IMG/VR virus record: IMGVR_UViG_3300007734_000623
Coordinates: 1 to 35,489 of that record
Source: a virus
Strand: one strand, 5' to 3'
Length of the DNA stretch: 35,489 nt
Made by a program: the position numbers and the translations under genes. Below the pieces are notes generated by a model, which was given only the letters and a program-made list of their open reading frames with translations, did no database searches and was not told where the DNA came from. This document shows positions 1 through 6,799 of the stretch, in pieces. Every line of letters begins with the position of its first letter. The first letter of the stretch is position 1.

Positions 1-45
1 GCTGACGCTGCACTCATTGCACATTGGGGGCGTAAACATGGCTAG
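1..45 (+). CDS. RuvC-like resolvase, C-terminal fragment (duplicate of 35363-35407)
   Basis: The first 14 codons read ADAALIAHWGRKHG and stop at TAG (43-45). They are the same as the end of the RuvC-like gene at 34937-35407. This is the join copy of that gene, cut by the window edge, not a separate gene. It overlaps the ATG of the next gene at 38. Confidence 0.9.
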   Translation, partial: ADAALIAHWGRKHG

Positions 46-127
46 CCCATTCATCATTGATGGCCCAACTTGCATCAGCTTTAGCGGTGGCAGGACCAGC
101 GCATACATGCTTTGGCGGGTGCTGCAA
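1..127. repeat. Terminal direct repeat, left copy (circular-join overlap)
   Basis: The first 127 bases are identical to 35363-35489. An exact overlap of 127 nt with a gene continuing across it is what an assembler leaves on a circular, or circularly permuted, genome when the final k-mer is 127. It is therefore more likely an assembly overlap than a biological terminal repeat, although a short true terminal redundancy cannot be excluded from sequence alone. Confidence 0.95.
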
Positions 128-868
128 GAGCACGGCGGGAAACTGCCAGATGAGGCCATTGTGTGCTTTGCCAACACTGGCAAAGAGGATGAGGCTACCT
201 TAAGGTTTGTCCAGGCCTGCTCTGACAACTGGGGCGTTGAGATCCATTGGGTTGAGTATCGCGATGCAGACCCTGCCTTTGTGCGCGTTGACTTTGAAAC
301 CGCCAGCAGGAATGGTGAACCATTCGAGGCGCTCATTCGTAAGCGTCAGTATTTGCCCAACCCGGTAACAAGATTTTGCACGTCAGAGTTAAAGATTCGC
401 ACCATTCACAAGTACTTGAAGTCAATTGGCTGGGATGACCATAACGAAACCATGGACTGGGTTGGCATGAGAGCTGACGAGCAAAGACGTGCCGCGAAGA
501 TTGCCGACAAGTCAAGGATTCCACTGGTGACTGCTGGCGTGACAAAAGAGACTGTTGGCGAATTCTGGCGCAATCACTCTTTCGACCTTATGCTGCCAAA
601 CAACAATGGCGTGACCATGCATGGGAACTGTGATCTTTGCTTTTTAAAGGGTGGCGCACAGGTGCTATCTCTAATTGCAGAAAAGCCAGAACGTGGTATC
701 TGGTGGGCCAAAATGGAGGCGTTGGCGTTGGCGTTGGCGTCCAAGCCAAGCGGTGCGGTGTTTCGTTCCGACCGCCCGTCTTATTCCGCAATGATGCAAT
801 TCGCATCAGAACAAATTGATATGTTTGACCCCAATGAAGAAGCCATTGCGTGCTTTTGTGGAGACTGA
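38..868 (+). CDS. PAPS-reductase-like (PP-loop) family protein
   Basis: This 276-aa protein has an N-terminal PP-loop, SGGRTS, at residues 16-21, the pyrophosphate-binding signature of the adenine nucleotide alpha-hydrolase fold used by PAPS reductases, DndC and tRNA thiolation enzymes. Cysteines at C114 (TRFCTSELK), C198/C201 (CDLC) and C272/C274 could hold an Fe-S cluster, as in APS reductases and DndC. I chose the ATG at 38 because a GGGGG run lies about 7 nt upstream; an ATG at 17 is possible but lies within the preceding gene. It overlaps the end of the RuvC gene by 8 nt across the genome join and sits in the early/replication block. Such proteins are frequent in phages but their role is unsettled: sulfur assimilation, nucleic-acid thiolation or nucleotide modification. 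No DndB, D or E partner is visible. Confidence 0.85.
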   Translation: MASPFIIDGPTCISFSGGRTSAYMLWRVLQEHGGKLPDEAIVCFANTGKEDEATLRFVQACSDNWGVEIHWVEYRDADPAFVRVDFETASRNGEPFEALIRKRQYLPNPVTRFCTSELKIRTIHKYLKSIGWDDHNETMDWVGMRADEQRRAAKIADKSRIPLVTAGVTKETVGEFWRNHSFDLMLPNNNGVTMHGNCDLCFLKGGAQVLSLIAEKPERGIWWAKMEALALALASKPSGAVFRSDRPSYSAMMQFASEQIDMFDPNEEAIACFCGD

Positions 869-869
869 T

Positions 870-1091
870 ATGGATGACCTCGAACGCAAAGCCATGAGGG
901 ATCAGATCGTCTGGCTCACCCAGGAACTCGAGAAGGCCCGGCGCGCCAACCAGGACAAGACGCTGTTGCTGTCGCGAATGCTCAGTCCCGAGGACCTGGG
1001 ACACGCAGTCAGCAACGAGGTGCGGCAGCTCATCTACACAATTTTCATCGCCGAACAGGATGCAGAAAGAGAATCATGGAGCAAAAGATAA
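870..1091 (+). CDS. Small coiled-coil hypothetical protein
   Basis: A 73-aa protein, charged and predicted helical by eye (residues about 5-40 are rich in E, K, R, L and Q). The ATG at 870 is preceded by GGAG at a good distance and follows the upstream stop by 1 nt; an in-frame ATG at 816 would overlap the previous gene deeply and has no ribosome site. It overlaps the next gene by 16 nt, so it is translated as part of the same operon. No known domain is recognised. Confidence 0.7.
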   Translation: MDDLERKAMRDQIVWLTQELEKARRANQDKTLLLSRMLSPEDLGHAVSNEVRQLIYTIFIAEQDAERESWSKR

Positions 1092-2191
1092 TCTTAAGAC
1101 CGTCAGCAGCGTCACGCTGGATCGCTTGCCCGGCCAGCGTGCGCCTGTCCCAAGGCATCGAGCAAGAACCTGCTGGGGAGGCTGCGCAGATTGGCACGGC
1201 CATCCATGCCCTGGCCGAGGGGTGTTTTAAGACAGGCTCAAACCCCCATGACTATGTCGGCAAGGTAGTGGAAGACATCACCATAACGGCTACAAATGCT
1301 GACTATGCCCAGCTCCACCTCGATGAGATCAAGCGCGTGCATGAGGAACTAGGGCACGTCAAGGTCGAGCAGTACGTCACGGTATTTGACAACAATCTGG
1401 TCAAACTAGGCGGTACTGCTGACGTTGTTGGCATTGGTGCCGGGAAACTCATTGTGTCGGACTTAAAGACCGGCAAGGGCTGGGTGGATGCTGACTCTGA
1501 CCAGTTGAAGATCTACGCCTTGGGGGCCATCAGATCGGCCACAAAAAACGGCATACCGCCACCCCAAAGCATTGAGCTGCGCATTGTGCAGCCCCATCAC
1601 GGTGACGTGCGCAGCCACTCCATGACGTATGAGGAACTCTGGAACTGGTATCAAAACACCTTGCGCCCGGCAGTGCAGGCAAGTACTGACCCTGACTCTC
1701 AACCCCAGCCCAGTGACAAGGCCTGCCAGTACTGCCTGGCCAAGGTTGTCTGCCCGGCTCAGCAGCAAGGCTTTGCCGTCATGGCAGCCCAGCCTGACCT
1801 GACAAAACTGGACAAGGAACAGATCCAGGCCGTCATGCTGACCCTCTCAGTTGAGCAGATCGCTGACCTCTTGGAGCGCGCGCCAGTGGTTGAGAAATTC
1901 ATTGACGCAGTGCGTGAGCACGCAGTGCAACGCATCAGGAAAGGTGAGTCAATTCATGGCTGGCAGATGGTTCCAAAGCGCGCAACGCGCAAATGGACCG
2001 ATGAGGCTGCTGCCTTGCAAGCGCTCACTGACGCTGGTATCGACAAGTCCAAACTGGTCTTAACAGAGATGGTGACGCCTGCCGTGGCTGAAAAGCTCCT
2101 GGGCAAGGACAAGAAGGCCATGGTCGATGAACTCACCACAAAAGAATCATCGGGTTTAACTCTAGGCCGTGCCGTTGAGTTTGCCCAATAA
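1076..2191 (+). CDS. DUF2800-type RecB/Cas4-like nuclease
   Basis: A 371-aa PD-(D/E)XK nuclease of the type annotated as DUF2800 in phages. Visible motifs: H44 in GTAIH, D116 in GGTADV, the core D129-x-K131 in SDLKTGKG, and the QxxxY motif at Q143 (DQLKIYALGA). One cysteine near the N-terminus (C18, WIACPAS) and three late ones (C217, C220, C226; CQYC then C) match the four-Cys Fe-S arrangement of Cas4/AddB-type nucleases. It probably acts as an exonuclease in recombination or end processing together with the adjacent SSB-like protein and RuvC. It starts inside the 3' end of the preceding gene. The family call comes from motifs; the substrate is inferred. Confidence 0.85.
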   Translation: MEQKIILRPSAASRWIACPASVRLSQGIEQEPAGEAAQIGTAIHALAEGCFKTGSNPHDYVGKVVEDITITATNADYAQLHLDEIKRVHEELGHVKVEQYVTVFDNNLVKLGGTADVVGIGAGKLIVSDLKTGKGWVDADSDQLKIYALGAIRSATKNGIPPPQSIELRIVQPHHGDVRSHSMTYEELWNWYQNTLRPAVQASTDPDSQPQPSDKACQYCLAKVVCPAQQQGFAVMAAQPDLTKLDKEQIQAVMLTLSVEQIADLLERAPVVEKFIDAVREHAVQRIRKGESIHGWQMVPKRATRKWTDEAAALQALTDAGIDKSKLVLTEMVTPAVAEKLLGKDKKAMVDELTTKESSGLTLGRAVEFAQ

Positions 2192-2248
2192 TCCCATTCC
2201 CCCCAACCGTGTCAATAGACACATAAACCTTGAAAGCGAGAAAGCAAA

Positions 2249-2836
2249 ATGCTAAATCTATCCTCTGGTGGCGGCTCAGGCTCCTACATTCGTTTTTCCC
2301 CCCAGGCCAATGCTTGGACAAATGCCGATGGAGAAATCCAATTGGGCAAAGTTGTCTTTGACATTGACAACGTCCAAACAGGCTGGCTCGAACTGGGAGT
2401 CGGCGTGCGTGACTGGCAGCCTGATGTAGCCCTGGGCAAGAAAGGTCCGCAGCCCAGCGCAAACCACAAGCGCGGTTTCAACGTGAAGTTTTATTCCAAG
2501 GCATTGGGTACTGTGGAGTGGTCCAGCAATGGTGTTGGCCCCAACATGGGTCTTGAGGCCTTGTACAAGCAATGTGCTGAACAGCGTACTGGTACAAACC
2601 TAGACAAGCTCCCGGTGATCGAGTACACAGGCTCGCGCATGGAGAAGATCGGTAAGGGCACAACCCGCATCCCGGCATTCACCGTGACGGGTTGGATTGC
2701 CCGGCCAGCAGGCATGGATGCAGAGGCTGCTGCGCCAGTTGACGAGTTTGATCCATTCCCAGCACCGGCACCCGCACCCGCAAAGGCTGCGCACGCTGCA
2801 CCTGTACCTGTTTTGTCAGACGAGGATCTGTTTTAA
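2249..2836 (+). CDS. Probable ssDNA-binding protein
   Basis: A 195-aa protein with a beta-rich body (residues about 1-155), a low-complexity Ala/Pro linker (about 165-188) and an acidic tail ending DEDLF. A flexible linker followed by an acidic tail with terminal Phe is the hallmark of SSB proteins (E. coli SSB, T7 gp2.5), where the tail recruits replication partners. Its position between a RecB-like nuclease and the primase-helicase supports the role. I do not recognise a named OB-fold family, so the function is inference. The ribosome site is weak (GCGAGAAAG). The gene ends 17 nt before a strong intrinsic terminator. Confidence 0.65.
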   Translation: MLNLSSGGGSGSYIRFSPQANAWTNADGEIQLGKVVFDIDNVQTGWLELGVGVRDWQPDVALGKKGPQPSANHKRGFNVKFYSKALGTVEWSSNGVGPNMGLEALYKQCAEQRTGTNLDKLPVIEYTGSRMEKIGKGTTRIPAFTVTGWIARPAGMDAEAAAPVDEFDPFPAPAPAPAKAAHAAPVPVLSDEDLF

Positions 2837-2853
2837 GACGTAACGAAACAAGG

Positions 2854-2881
2854 GCCGGGGCTTTGTCCCCGGCTTTTTTTT
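2854..2881 (+). terminator. Rho-independent terminator after the SSB-like gene
   Basis: A 7-bp perfect GC stem (GCCGGGG at 2854-2860, CCCCGGC at 2867-2873) with a 6-nt loop is followed directly by eight Ts (2874-2881). It separates the recombination genes from the primase-helicase, so expression of the latter needs readthrough, antitermination or a promoter downstream. Confidence 0.92.
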
Positions 2882-2886
2882 CCCTC

Positions 2887-3000
2887 ATGGAATCAAAAGA
2901 AGAATTCTGGCAACTGCTGGTGCTGCTCTTAGCCCGGCGGGTGTACGAATTAGAAGAACGGCTCAAGAAATTGGAGAAGAAATGCAAGCCGAACAAATAG
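2887..3000 (+). CDS. Possible 37-aa helical peptide
   Basis: An ATG at 2887 opens 37 codons: a hydrophobic stretch (WQLLVLLLARR) followed by a charged, heptad-like tail (LEERLKKLEKK). It overlaps the start of the primase-helicase by 19 nt and contains that gene's GGAG ribosome site. It starts only 5 nt after the T-tract of the terminator and has no ribosome site of its own, so it may serve only as translational coupling, or not be translated. Confidence 0.35.
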   Translation: MESKEEFWQLLVLLLARRVYELEERLKKLEKKCKPNK

Positions 3001-5063
3001 CAAAGGCGCTTGGCAACGCGAAAAGAGTTGGCAAAGGATGGTTGGCAAGTTGCCCACTGCCAACGCATGGACAAGGTCATGGAGACAAGAACCCGAGTCT
3101 TTCCATCAGTGATGGAGATGACGGCAAACCCCTCTTTAAGTGTCACTCTGGTTGCGATCAGCATGAACTGTTTGCGGCCATCAGGGATTACGGGCTGCTG
3201 CCAGACATTGAGATTCGTGACCCATTGGCATCAATCAAACCCCTGCCTGCGCTCCAGGCACCCGTCCTTGAGCATGAGTGGGTTTATGTGGACGAGTATG
3301 GTGACCCATTGTTTGTCAAGCAGAGATTCAAGACCAGCACGGCCAAGGGTAAGGATTACCGCCAGGCTAGGATCAACAAAGACGGGTCAAAGTCTTATTC
3401 GCTGGGAGATTGCAGGATCGTGCCATACAGGCTCCCCGAGCTGCTGAATGCAAAGACAGCGGGACGCGCCATCTACCTGGTGGAAGGTGAGAAGGCAGCC
3501 GATGCCCTGGTGGAGATCGGCGCAATAGCCACGAGTGCTCATTCAGGGTCTGGCAGTTGGCCAGCAGAGATCACCCAATACTTTGCCGGGGCCACTGTGG
3601 TCATGCTGCCAGACAACGACCTGGCGGGTTGGAAGTATGCGCGGCTCGTGGCAGCGGCACTGATTCCAGTGGTGAAGTCTTTGAGGATTGCCGACCTGCC
3701 ACTTGAGAGACCCACAGATGACGCCTGGGAGTGGGTCCACGAGTACGGTGGAACCCGACAAGAGCTGGCCGAACTCGCCAAGCAAGCCCAACCCATCACC
3801 TCGCAAGAGGATGTAACGATACCGGCAAGATTTACGGTGGCACCGCAAAGCTCAGTTGCAGAACCATTTGCCGAATCTGCCGAACAGGTTGCAGAACCCA
3901 AAACCCAGGAACCTTACAAACCCTTCAAGATTGAGTCTTGGCAATCAGTCAAGGATGAACCCGTTAACTGGTTGGTCGAAGGCGTGATCCCTGAAAAGTC
4001 ATTTGTGGCCCTGTATGGGCCGCCAGCGTCATTCAAGTCATTTATTGCCATGGACATTGCCGAGTGCATCGCATCAGGCCGTGACTGGTTGGGAAACAAG
4101 ATCAACGGCACTGGGCCAGTCTTGTACATCGCCGGGGAAGGTCACGGCGGTATCGGGGCCAGGATTGCCGCGATCAAGCAGCACCACAACACGCCAGATG
4201 ACGCCCCAATCTATGTGATCAGGTCCCAGATCAACCTCAGATCAAGTGTTGATGACTTCTTGGCGCTCATTGTGGCCATTGATGAGCTGGTCAAGGAGCT
4301 GGGTGTTGACCTGCGCATGATCATCATTGATACCCTGGCCAGAGCGTTTGGCGGTGGAAATGAGAACTCGAGTGATGATATGGGTGCCTTTATCCAGGCC
4401 ACGGGAAAGATTCAAAATAGGTACAGATGTAGCTTGATGCTGCTGCACCACGCTGGCAAGGACACGACAAAAGGACTGCGCGGTCACTCCAGTCTGCTGG
4501 GTGCCGTGGACACGCAAATGGAGATCATGCGGTTCCCCGAAACCAGCAAAGGCGTGATCCTCATGTCCAAGCAAAAGGACGGTGAGGACGGTCAGAGGTA
4601 CGGGTTTGAGGCCATCACGGTGGACATTGACAGGTCAGATTTGGGTCTGGAGAACGGCTCCAGCCTGGTCATTGAGGCGTCAGAGGTTGGCGACATGAAG
4701 ACCTCAGACGCAGAAAATAAGCCAGAAAAAGGCAAAGCAATTGGCGCAAAACAGAAGATTGCTGAGAAGTCACTAATTGTTGCAATTAAAACCTTTGGCT
4801 CCATTATGGACACTCCAGAGGGGCGCAAAAATGCCATCACTTTGGAGCAGTGGAAGGCCGAATTCACGGCCATGATCGGGTCAGATGTGACCTCAAACCA
4901 GCTCGCAACGTACTGGGGCCGGGCCAAGGATCACGTCATAAAAAGTGGATTTGGGACCATCAGAAACAGCAGTGTTTGGGCAAATCGTAAGGACGTGACC
5001 ACTGGATTTGAGGCAGAGTCGCTGCTGAAAGCCGGGAAACTGGCGGCGTTGGTTGATGAATGA
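2982..5063 (+). CDS. Primase-helicase (zinc, TOPRIM and RepA-like ATPase domains)
   Basis: A 693-aa fused replication protein. Residues 24-58 carry a C24/H29/C54/C58 zinc-site pattern like those of DnaG-type primases. A TOPRIM domain follows with E168 (YLVEGEKAAD) and D211/D213 (LPDNDLAG). The C-terminal half is a RecA-fold, RepA/AAA_25-type hexameric helicase: Walker A around K352 (GPPASFKS), Walker B at D450 (MIIIDTLARA) and a LLHHAGKD motif shortly after. It should lay primers and unwind the fork. A GGAG lies 6 nt before the ATG. No DNA polymerase is encoded anywhere in the genome, so its product must hand over to a host polymerase. Two origin-like regions lie just downstream. Confidence 0.9.
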   Translation: MQAEQIAKALGNAKRVGKGWLASCPLPTHGQGHGDKNPSLSISDGDDGKPLFKCHSGCDQHELFAAIRDYGLLPDIEIRDPLASIKPLPALQAPVLEHEWVYVDEYGDPLFVKQRFKTSTAKGKDYRQARINKDGSKSYSLGDCRIVPYRLPELLNAKTAGRAIYLVEGEKAADALVEIGAIATSAHSGSGSWPAEITQYFAGATVVMLPDNDLAGWKYARLVAAALIPVVKSLRIADLPLERPTDDAWEWVHEYGGTRQELAELAKQAQPITSQEDVTIPARFTVAPQSSVAEPFAESAEQVAEPKTQEPYKPFKIESWQSVKDEPVNWLVEGVIPEKSFVALYGPPASFKSFIAMDIAECIASGRDWLGNKINGTGPVLYIAGEGHGGIGARIAAIKQHHNTPDDAPIYVIRSQINLRSSVDDFLALIVAIDELVKELGVDLRMIIIDTLARAFGGGNENSSDDMGAFIQATGKIQNRYRCSLMLLHHAGKDTTKGLRGHSSLLGAVDTQMEIMRFPETSKGVILMSKQKDGEDGQRYGFEAITVDIDRSDLGLENGSSLVIEASEVGDMKTSDAENKPEKGKAIGAKQKIAEKSLIVAIKTFGSIMDTPEGRKNAITLEQWKAEFTAMIGSDVTSNQLATYWGRAKDHVIKSGFGTIRNSSVWANRKDVTTGFEAESLLKAGKLAALVDE

Positions 5064-5089
5064 GTCATGTGAATGTTGACAATGTCATC

Positions 5090-5198
5090 CACCACAAACA
5101 CCACAAACACCACAGATGTGGTGAGGTTGTGGTGCCACATTCACCACAAACACCACAAACACCCCTATAAGGGGTTGTTTGTGGTGTGGTGTGTGGTG
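5090..5198. repeat. 9-bp CACCACAAA tandem array with hairpins; candidate origin or operator
   Basis: Copies of CACCACAAA lie at 5090-5098 and 5099-5107 (followed by CACCACA at 5108-5114) and again at 5142-5150 and 5151-5159; the reverse complement TTTGTGGTG is at 5178-5186, followed by more GTGGTG units. They form dyads: 5108-5114 with 5117-5123, 5127-5134 with 5142-5149, and a long hairpin 5151-5165 with 5171-5186 (about 15 bp, one bulged T, loop TATAA). The 194-bp stretch 5064-5257 is otherwise noncoding. Iterated short repeats beside a replication gene suggest initiator binding; a transcription control site is the alternative. Confidence 0.75.
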
Positions 5199-5257
5199 TG
5201 GTGTTTTGTTGGTGTAGTGTTTAGCAAATTGATGATTAATGGGTTGGAGGTAAAAGG

Positions 5258-5956
5258 ATGAGCGCAAAACAGGATCAGGTGGGTCAGGGGAAAAGTCGGA
5301 TGCCAGGTCGTGGGGTCAAGCCAGATTTCCCGGCAACCGATTTTGAGATCAGGCAGGCATCATGGTTGGCTGAGATTGATCGCGTTAAGGTGGATCAGGA
5401 TCGGAAATGGGGTACTGACAGATTGTGTACTTTAGTTGATCCATGGTTTCGGGAGAAATTCTGGCAGCAGCAGCAAAGGGTTTGGCAGGCTTGTCAGGCC
5501 AGGGATAGTGAAAGGCTTGAGAAGTCAGCAGCAGGCATGGTCAGGGCTTACCAGGCGCTCGAGGCCTGGGCAGTCCAGCACGCAGTGCCAGTGCGGCCTG
5601 CCGTGGGCGCGGTTGAGCGTGTGGGCAAAGATGGGAAACTGATGGTGGTGGTCGCCACCAAGCAAGATGCGGTGTGGTATCGCGAGAACCGTCCAGACGT
5701 TGAAGGCCAGCACGTTTGGTCCATGGAGGAGATCGAGCTGCTGATTGAGGCTGAGATCAACCAGGCAGTGGTCGAGGCCAAGATCAGGTACGCTAGGTTT
5801 GACCCGGTAGTGGTCAAGGTGGAGAAGTTGGGGGGTGAGACGGGCTTTGATGATTTTGTCAATGACCTTGATCTGTCAGCGCCAACGAAGGCACCTAAAA
5901 TGTTTGACAGCAAAACAGCGGAGAAATTCAAGCATGGACAAAATCGAGCGATTTAA
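5258..5956 (+). CDS. Hypothetical protein before the terminase genes
   Basis: A 232-aa soluble protein, not recognised. The N-terminus is basic (GKSRMPGRGVKP), the middle is rich in Trp, Gln and Arg (WFREKFWQQQQRVWQ), and the C-terminal third is acidic. GGAGG lies 8 nt before the ATG, a strong start. It is the first gene after the repeat region and lies upstream of the small terminase gene, so roles in replication control or packaging are both possible; the sequence does not decide. Confidence 0.75.
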   Translation: MSAKQDQVGQGKSRMPGRGVKPDFPATDFEIRQASWLAEIDRVKVDQDRKWGTDRLCTLVDPWFREKFWQQQQRVWQACQARDSERLEKSAAGMVRAYQALEAWAVQHAVPVRPAVGAVERVGKDGKLMVVVATKQDAVWYRENRPDVEGQHVWSMEEIELLIEAEINQAVVEAKIRYARFDPVVVKVEKLGGETGFDDFVNDLDLSAPTKAPKMFDSKTAEKFKHGQNRAI

Positions 5957-6023
5957 GGCACTTTGTGCCAAATGCTGGGGTTGGGTACTTCAGCGCGTTA
6001 AAAGCGCTGGAAGGGGTGTTTAA
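5934..6023 (+). CDS. Possible 29-aa Cys-containing peptide
   Basis: An ATG at 5934 inside the end of the previous gene opens 29 codons with a CAKCWGW motif and basic ends. It finishes 2 nt before the small terminase ATG, and a GGAG lies about 11 nt upstream of its own ATG. It fills the gap between two genes neatly, which favours a real or coupling peptide, but it is too short for firm support. Confidence 0.35.
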   Translation: MDKIERFKALCAKCWGWVLQRVKSAGRGV

Positions 6024-6025
6024 AG

Positions 6026-6460
6026 ATGCCTGGGAACCCTAAACGCAGGAAGGATGTTGCGTTTCTGAATTCCATGCCAGAGGAAATGATTTTGAGCATG
6101 GTCGAATGCGGCAAATCGATCGCTGATATTTGCGTCAGTTTGGGCATTAGCAAACGCGCTCTTGATCAATGGATTGATGAAAATGACATGGGTGCTATGA
6201 TTACGCGCGCGCGTGCACGTGCCGCTGATCTCATGGCCTGTGACACGATCACCATCGCGGACGGCATGGACGTGCAGAACCCGCAGCGAGACGTGCAGCG
6301 CATCCGCACGCGCCAGTGGCTGGCAGAGCGATGGGATCAGAAGACTTACGGCTTACAAAAGGCGCAGCAGGTAAACATCAACATCGGGTCGATGCGCATG
6401 GACGCGCTGCGCCATGCCGAGGTCATCGAGGCCGAGTTATCCACAGGCGAAGGCAAATAA
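6026..6460 (+). CDS. Terminase small subunit
   Basis: A 144-aa protein with an N-terminal helix-turn-helix (about residues 28-53: SIADICVSLGISKRALDQWI) followed by helices that would oligomerise, matching Sf6/P22-like small terminases in size and arrangement. It recognises phage DNA and hands it to the large subunit 340 bp downstream. A DnaA box (6437-6445) lies within its last codons, so the coding region overlaps the putative origin; the pac site may also lie in or near this gene, as in related headful phages (inference). Confidence 0.8.
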   Translation: MPGNPKRRKDVAFLNSMPEEMILSMVECGKSIADICVSLGISKRALDQWIDENDMGAMITRARARAADLMACDTITIADGMDVQNPQRDVQRIRTRQWLAERWDQKTYGLQKAQQVNINIGSMRMDALRHAEVIEAELSTGEGK

Positions 6461-6522
6461 GTGATAACTTATCCACAGACCAGCAGTGATTGCCTGTGGA
6501 TAACTGTCATTTCTGTGCATAA
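6437..6522. other. Cluster of four DnaA boxes (putative replication origin)
   Basis: TTATCCACA occurs at 6437-6445 and 6469-6477, and its complement TGTGGATAA at 6495-6503: three perfect consensus DnaA boxes. TGTGCATAA at 6514-6522 is a fourth that fits TTWTNCACA. Two boxes face each way; the first two start 32 bp apart. Boxes 2 and 3 form a 10-bp inverted repeat (6469-6478 with 6494-6503). An AT-rich stretch (about 6538-6592) follows and could be the unwinding element. The arrangement resembles a bacterial oriC. Confidence 0.75.
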
Positions 6523-6799
6523 GTGCCAGAGCACGCATTGAATAACTTAACATAATGGACATAGTCGCGATTAGGCTTTTGATAATGATCGGACGATTCC
6601 AGCATCCACGCCGCATTGCACGCAAGCAGTCACTAACCAGCAATTCACAGGCGCGTGCAAGTTGCGCACAGGCTGCTGGCCGCGGTGGACACGGCCGCGG
6701 TGGCCGCGGCGCTGACCCTGGCCAGCCTGGCCGCGCCGGACCCCCCCTTTGCGCTCGCGGCGGGGGCAGGCTGATGCAGCACCTTGAGAAACACCGACC
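6523..6799. other. Intergenic region: AT-rich stretch then GC-rich island
   Basis: The 339 bp between the terminase genes hold the DnaA boxes, an AT-rich segment (6538-6592) and, at 6671-6772, a very GC-rich island with three CCGCGG palindromes and repeated GGCCGCGGTG units. The island differs sharply in composition from its neighbours. It contains a GTG-started 39-codon frame (6655-6774) rich in Ala and Leu, and a 9-codon frame (MQHLEKHRP) whose stop overlaps the large terminase ATG; neither has a convincing ribosome site. No gene is supported here. Confidence 0.6.

Noticed and set aside
2209-2222. GTGTC-AATA-GACAC hairpin between the nuclease and SSB-like genes
   Set aside because: Only 5 bp, no T-tract; too small to call a terminator or operator.
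5076-5081. TTGACA resembling a -35 box upstream of the repeat array
   Set aside because: No -10 hexamer at 16-18 bp; not enough for a promoter call.
5090-5198. CRISPR array reading of the CACCACAAA repeats
   Set aside because: Repeats are 9 bp, tandem and without unique spacers; no cas genes.
6655-6774. GTG-started 39-aa Ala/Leu-rich frame in the GC island
   Set aside because: No clear ribosome site, and high GC alone favours long open frames; kept as a note in the intergenic entry.
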